From: Rickettsia typhi
GTDB lineage: Bacteria; Pseudomonadota; Alphaproteobacteria; Rickettsiales; Rickettsiaceae
Assembly (NCBI GenBank): GCA_945875975.1
Contig: CAMCMD010000030.1
Span: 1-10,565, forward strand
Reading direction: 5' to 3'
DNA: 10,565 nucleotides
A program made the position numbers and the translations under genes. Positions 6,630-10,565 of the stretch are shown here, one piece after another. The stretch's first letter is position 1. Each line of letters begins with the position of its first letter. The notes under the pieces are model-generated. The model was not told the origin of the DNA. It worked only from the letters and a program-made list of their open reading frames with translations, and did no database searches.

Positions 6630-9600
6630 TTAAAAAGCTACACCAATTTTCAATGTACCTTGATGGCCAATATACTTGTTAGCCAAATAAGCATCATAAC
6701 CTAATCCATATTCTATAGAATTATATGTGGCACTTAAGCTAACACCAGTATTAAGTAAGGTTTTGGTTGGTTTAGCAGTCCTATTAACCACTTGTCCACC
6801 ACCTGGTAATCTCATATCTACTTTCGGATTTTTACCTATCATATACTGATTCAAGAAAGCATGAATCTCTGGAGTAATAGATAAGCTATTTAGAGCAAAT
6901 GCAGCTCTAGCCATCTTTGTACCTAATACTAACTCAGCTTTGTTCACAGTTTTTCTAGAAATAGTCAAGTTTTGGTTAATTGTACCACTTTCTTTATATC
7001 CCCCATCATTAACTCTAGTCAATCTAATACCACCCATAGGAGTAATTGACATTTGTTCTGTAATGTAATTATAACCCCCTAATGCTTCGCCGCCTAATGA
7101 TAGAGAGGTATACTGACCAGATGCTATTTGATAATCATTATCACTAACTCTCCTTTTTTCGTTAGTAGTTATTCTGTTAGAACCAAGCGTAATAAGACCT
7201 TGTGCAAACCAAGCATCGGTAATTTGTTGCATACCGTAAACAGAGGCCATTAAAGAATCAGCTTTTGTCTGATCACCAGATTTGAAGTCTTTATGTTTAA
7301 CTTTAGTATTTAGCAAAGACAGTGCAACACCAACTATCGTGTCATTGTTAGCTTTCGTATCAAAACCAAAGGTTGCACCACCGGTTGAGGCAGTATAACC
7401 ACTATGACCGTCACTAGGTTTCTGAATTATTTTATTAAAGATCGGGTTTAACCATGCACCATACCTGCTTTCTTCATCACCTGTGGACATACCTGTAGTC
7501 TCAGCATAAACAAGCTTGTTTTGTGCTGGCGAATGCTGTAATTCAGTCAAAGTAGCTGTACGAGTTCTTATACCATAATCTACTACAGCTTTTGCGTGCT
7601 GAACAAAAACTATATGGTGCGAGTTAGTAGGAGCACGTCTTATCATATCAGCTTGCGCTTCAGGAGTTTCCATATTGCTTAGCTCTTTAAAATTATTAGG
7701 TGAGTTAGCAAGCGTCTCCATATTACTTAAATCAGCAACATTAGCATTAGGTCCAAGAGCTGTCGTTAAAACGCTTAATGCGTCATTACGCTGAGTTAAC
7801 ACTATATTACCATTAGTATCAGCTGCAGCATTCCATTTTACTAACGACGATTTATTTGTTACAGAAATACTCTGGAAAGCACCAGTAAGCCCACCAGTTG
7901 CATTGTGAAACACAGTAAACTGGTGACCATTAGTTGGAGTACCAATAGTTGAATCATCAATAAAAACTGAAGTAGATTTTAAAGCAGTTAGATTCAAAAC
8001 GGCGCTATTATCAGCAACTACTTTACCGCTTGACAAAGCTCCAGCAGATTCCGTAACTTGTGTTACAATTCCTACATCACCTACTAATTTCAACGGACCA
8101 TCAGCAAAAGTCAGAGCTTGACCTGACTTTGCACCAATATATGTCGCCGTTGTTTCACCATGTAGAGTCGAATTACTTGTCGCTGCTAATAAAGTATTAC
8201 CACTATCAATAGTTGTTGAATAGATATCTTTATTTAATTTAGCTGCTGTAGAAAGATCACCTGAAGCAAGAATAGGAGCAGGACCTGAGAATTTTACACT
8301 TTTAACGTTAGCAGCACCAGTACCAATATCTTCCTCAAGAGTTAAGCCACCCTCAAATTCTACTAGACCTTCTCCTGGAGTTTGAGCAACAATTTTTGAT
8401 GCAAGGGTGGCACCATCAGCAAATTTAACTCCAGAATCAGCATTAGCTAGATTTAAGTTTTCACCTACAACTTTACCAGTAAATTTGACTTTCTTACCTG
8501 CATTAACTGTTTTGTCTTTAGAATATATATCACCAACAGTAACCTCGGCATTATTATTAAAAGTTGTAAGTAAGAAACGAGCATCTTTTGACCCTAATTT
8601 GCGACCCGAAACAAAAGCATTACCAAGAGTTACTGTAACTGTATCAGCTTTATCAGCAAGAAGATCAGCATTAAAGTTAGGAGTATAGATATCTACAGCT
8701 ACAGGAATATTCCCCATGACTTTAATGTCAAGCCCAGCTTTATTATCCTTGTTTATTTCTCCAGTTATATTCTGAGCACCTTGAACTTCGATGTGATGAA
8801 CACCATCTTTATCCAAAGTAACATTTGCACCAGCAAGATTAGCTCCAAGATTTGTTAGGCTAACTTTTGCATCATTAGCAAAATTTAACTCAGTTAAACC
8901 AAAACCAGCAGCTGTAAATATACGATCTGCTTTAACAGTTATTTTTGTTATAGCATTAGTACGACCTACAACCCCTGTTACAGTTCCAGCTCCAGTTAAA
9001 TTTACTGTAGCAACACTTGCAGTATCATTATTTAACGTACCACCTATATTGCCGCGAACGGATAATACACCGTTATTTTTTACAATAGCATTATGACCAA
9101 TGTTATTAACACTTACACTAGAAGCTAAACCATCAACAGTTATGTCCCCAGTAGCAGCGTCTATTACATCATTCATGGTCAAATGGCCTTGAGTAACTGT
9201 AACCGCGCCAACAAGAACATCATGCAAGCTGTTCATATCAGCAGGTGTATTACCCCCACGAGCAGTATGGATTATTACATCACCAGTAACAACATCAGTA
9301 GCATCTTTCTGACCATTGAAAAGAGCTGTCCCACCAACATTTAAAGTTCTACCAACAGTACCTTCTTGATTAACTACGGCATCATTAGTCAATATTACGT
9401 CCTGACCAACGTTACGTACTGTACTAACACCGCCTTGCGCTAGTAAATCTCCCATATTGATATTACGCATAACTACAATACCATTAATAATACTGACTCT
9501 AGGACCTCTAATATCACGTAATTCGTTCGTATTACGATTATTAGTATTCATCACCACAGAGCCGGTAACATTAGCAAACCCCTTGTAAAGGGCAGCTCCG

Positions 9601-10139
9601 CTGACATCCAAATCATTACCAACAGTACCTGTTTGAGTAACCACAGCACGGCTGTCTAATGTTACGTTACCATCAACGTCATGTACTACTGCATTACCAT
9701 CAGTAACTCTTAAATCACCTTTAACAGTGCGTACCATTAATGTTCCTTTATTAACATAAGCTGACTCAGCCGTATCTTGTATGGTTATGCTTCCATTATC
9801 TTCGACATGAAGCTCCATATCCAAATCATTCGCTACATCATATTGTACCATATGATGTATTGTAAAAGTTTGTCCTCTATGCCCATTAATATCAATACGA
9901 CTTAAATCAAGAGCTGATCCTGTAGTAAGGTTATGCCCTCCATTTAAGTCAATTATATCTTTGTTGAGCAGAGGTCCTGATAAGTTATTTGCTGAACCAG
10001 TCACAAGTATTGCATCTCCCGTAGTTCTTACTACTGCATAAGTATCAAAAATTTGGATAAATAATGTCAGGGCAAAAAGTAGGAAATGCTCTTTTACTTT
10101 TAAAATTCTAAAAAACGAACTATGTATATAATATAACAT
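6630..10139 (-). CDS. Autotransporter outer-membrane protein, rickettsial Sca/OmpB-like (1169 aa)
   Basis: This type V secreted protein exports its own passenger through a C-terminal barrel. The N-terminus (residues 1-35) has a basic stretch (RILKVKEH), a hydrophobic core (FLLFALTLFIQIF) and a likely cleavage after TYA. Residues 36 to about 780 are the Gly/Asn/Thr/Val-rich passenger, expected to form a beta-helix; a roughly 45-residue motif (NVTLDSRAVVTQTGTVGNDL; DVILTNDAVVNQEGTVGRTL) occurs near 155 and 245. A linker with two LSNMET copies and a helical segment leads to the barrel at about 893-1169, starting ESRYGAWLNP and ending in Phe (LKIGVAF), the usual outer-membrane C-terminal signature. 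From memory the barrel (GGATFGFDTKANNDTIVG, YLANKYIGHQGTLK) resembles rickettsial Sca/OmpA/OmpB barrels, but the whole protein is shorter than OmpB. In Rickettsia such proteins mediate adhesion and invasion; here that is inference. The frame is intact. Confidence 0.92.
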   Translation of the reverse strand: MLYYIHSSFFRILKVKEHFLLFALTLFIQIFDTYAVVRTTGDAILVTGSANNLSGPLLNKDIIDLNGGHNLTTGSALDLSRIDINGHRGQTFTIHHMVQYDVANDLDMELHVEDNGSITIQDTAESAYVNKGTLMVRTVKGDLRVTDGNAVVHDVDGNVTLDSRAVVTQTGTVGNDLDVSGAALYKGFANVTGSVVMNTNNRNTNELRDIRGPRVSIINGIVVMRNINMGDLLAQGGVSTVRNVGQDVILTNDAVVNQEGTVGRTLNVGGTALFNGQKDATDVVTGDVIIHTARGGNTPADMNSLHDVLVGAVTVTQGHLTMNDVIDAATGDITVDGLASSVSVNNIGHNAIVKNNGVLSVRGNIGGTLNNDTASVATVNLTGAGTVTGVVGRTNAITKITVKADRIFTAAGFGLTELNFANDAKVSLTNLGANLAGANVTLDKDGVHHIEVQGAQNITGEINKDNKAGLDIKVMGNIPVAVDIYTPNFNADLLADKADTVTVTLGNAFVSGRKLGSKDARFLLTTFNNNAEVTVGDIYSKDKTVNAGKKVKFTGKVVGENLNLANADSGVKFADGATLASKIVAQTPGEGLVEFEGGLTLEEDIGTGAANVKSVKFSGPAPILASGDLSTAAKLNKDIYSTTIDSGNTLLAATSNSTLHGETTATYIGAKSGQALTFADGPLKLVGDVGIVTQVTESAGALSSGKVVADNSAVLNLTALKSTSVFIDDSTIGTPTNGHQFTVFHNATGGLTGAFQSISVTNKSSLVKWNAAADTNGNIVLTQRNDALSVLTTALGPNANVADLSNMETLANSPNNFKELSNMETPEAQADMIRRAPTNSHHIVFVQHAKAVVDYGIRTRTATLTELQHSPAQNKLVYAETTGMSTGDEESRYGAWLNPIFNKIIQKPSDGHSGYTASTGGATFGFDTKANNDTIVGVALSLLNTKVKHKDFKSGDQTKADSLMASVYGMQQITDAWFAQGLITLGSNRITTNEKRRVSDNDYQIASGQYTSLSLGGEALGGYNYITEQMSITPMGGIRLTRVNDGGYKESGTINQNLTISRKTVNKAELVLGTKMARAAFALNSLSITPEIHAFLNQYMIGKNPKVDMRLPGGGQVVNRTAKPTKTLLNTGVSLSATYNSIEYGLGYDAYLANKYIGHQGTLKIGVAF

Positions 10140-10423
10140 TGTACCACCTCATTTTAGGTTACATATCAAATCCTTCTTACATAAATTTTTATACAAATTA
10201 ATTAATTCAAGAAGTTTTAACATATATAACTAATTACTAATATAAGAATCATTAATACAGAAATAGTTTATTAGTGTTATTTTAATAAATTAATTATGTA
10301 TTAATTTAATCACGCTTATTAGCAATATAATATAGTAAATTAAGTTAAATTAGACACAGAAATATACATAGAAATTTGCTGTTTACATCGTGAATATCAA
10401 TAAATCTAAGTATTAGACTGTTG
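10140..10423. other. Very AT-rich upstream region of the autotransporter gene
   Basis: No gene is visible. It must contain the autotransporter promoter, but several TATAAA/TATAAT-like and TTGAAT-like hexamers occur on the minus strand and none has a clearly correct partner, so I do not call one. A perfect 9-bp inverted repeat, ATTAATACA (10251-10259) and TGTATTAAT (10297-10305), is separated by 37 nt; in sequence this AT-rich it may be chance. Confidence 0.4.
10144..10150 (-). promoter_or_regulatory. Ribosome binding site of the autotransporter gene
   Basis: GAGGTGG on the minus strand; the GAGG core ends 7 nt before ATG 10139. This supports the ATG with its extended signal peptide as the start, rather than an internal codon. 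Confidence 0.75.
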
Positions 10424-10445
10424 TGCGCCAAGCATACTAGTCCAC
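10424..10445 (+). repeat. IS-end direct repeat, copy 1 (outermost)
   Basis: A 22-bp unit, identical base for base to the copy at 10458-10479. Being outermost, it would mark the element boundary, with the TG at 10424-10425 as the terminal dinucleotide. Confidence 0.85.
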
Positions 10446-10457
10446 TAAAAATGAATC

Positions 10458-10479
10458 TGCGCCAAGCATACTAGTCCAC
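10458..10479 (+). repeat. IS-end direct repeat, copy 2
   Basis: The identical 22-bp unit; its start lies 34 bp from the start of copy 1. Confidence 0.85.
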
Positions 10480-10482
10480 CCC

Positions 10483-10503
10483 TGCGCCAGAAGAGAAGTC
10501 CAC
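10483..10503 (+). repeat. IS-end direct repeat, copy 3 (diverged)
   Basis: A 21-bp unit sharing the TGCGCCA start and AGTCCAC end with copies 1 and 2 but with a different centre (GAAGAGA). Conservation of the two flanks and not the centre suggests a two-part protein-binding site. Confidence 0.75.
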
Positions 10504-10565
10504 TTTCAAAAGAAAAAAAGAGTGATAATTTAGTTAACACATTGGTTAATTAAATTAGAGTTTAA

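Larger units (their letters stand above)
10424..10565 (+). mobile_element. Probable end of an IS21-family insertion sequence, body beyond the window
   Basis: Three direct repeats of the pattern TGCGCCA-N7/8-AGTCCAC lie at 10424-10445, 10458-10479 and 10483-10503. IS21-family elements begin with TG and carry several transposase-binding repeats at their ends, with copies of the TGCGCCA...AGTCCAC kind familiar to me from this family. All copies read inward on the plus strand, so the element should extend right from about 10424, with its istA/istB genes outside the window. No transposase coding sequence is visible in the remaining 62 bases, which are AT-rich. Base composition of the repeats is clearly richer in G and C than their surroundings, as expected of an arrival from elsewhere. 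A target duplication cannot be checked without the other end. Confidence 0.6.

Noticed and set aside
8407..8688. Plus-strand 93-residue ORF
   Set aside because: It lies wholly inside the intact autotransporter passenger on the opposite strand and has no recognisable features.
10424..10503. Three short repeats resembling a small CRISPR array or origin iterons
   Set aside because: Spacing is uneven (34 and 25 bp), spacers are 12 and 3 bp, and no cas or replication gene is visible; a transposon end fits better.

Overview
The window looks like an AT-rich accessory region of an intracellular alphaproteobacterium of the order Rickettsiales. The main evidence is a 1169-residue autotransporter whose C-terminal barrel resembles, from memory, the rickettsial Sca/OmpA/OmpB barrels. 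Eukaryote-like repeat proteins (TPR, leucine-rich repeat), long AT-rich spacers and frameshifted genes fit the same picture. No rRNA, tRNA, CRISPR array or housekeeping gene is visible, so genus cannot be fixed.

Layout: positions 1-309 hold a plus-strand open frame cut by two stop codons (64-66 and 79-81), probably gene debris or two short unknown ORFs. Every other gene is on the minus strand, so transcription runs from high to low coordinates: autotransporter (10139-6630), LRR protein with an acidic repeat tail (6551-5502), a large unknown protein split into two frames (5139-4465 and 4372-2471), and a TPR protein (2429-408). The right edge (10424-10565) carries three direct repeats of the TGCGCCA...AGTCCAC type, which I read as the end of an IS21-family insertion sequence whose body lies beyond the window.

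The most informative observation is that two of the four main genes are broken at or near short homopolymers, with the missing protein sequence still readable in another frame. The unknown protein changes frame at a run of six A (4503-4508) and would be about 889 residues if joined. The LRR protein changes frame at a run of five G (5530-5534), after which the same repeat motif continues out of frame. These are recent frameshifts, expression-level slippage, or homopolymer errors in the assembly; the sequence alone cannot separate these.

Functionally the genes look like a host-interaction cluster: one surface-exposed secreted protein plus three cytosol-type proteins with protein-binding repeats or no known fold, which could be secreted effectors. 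That role is inference from gene type and neighbourhood. No secretion signal is visible on the TPR, LRR or unknown proteins.
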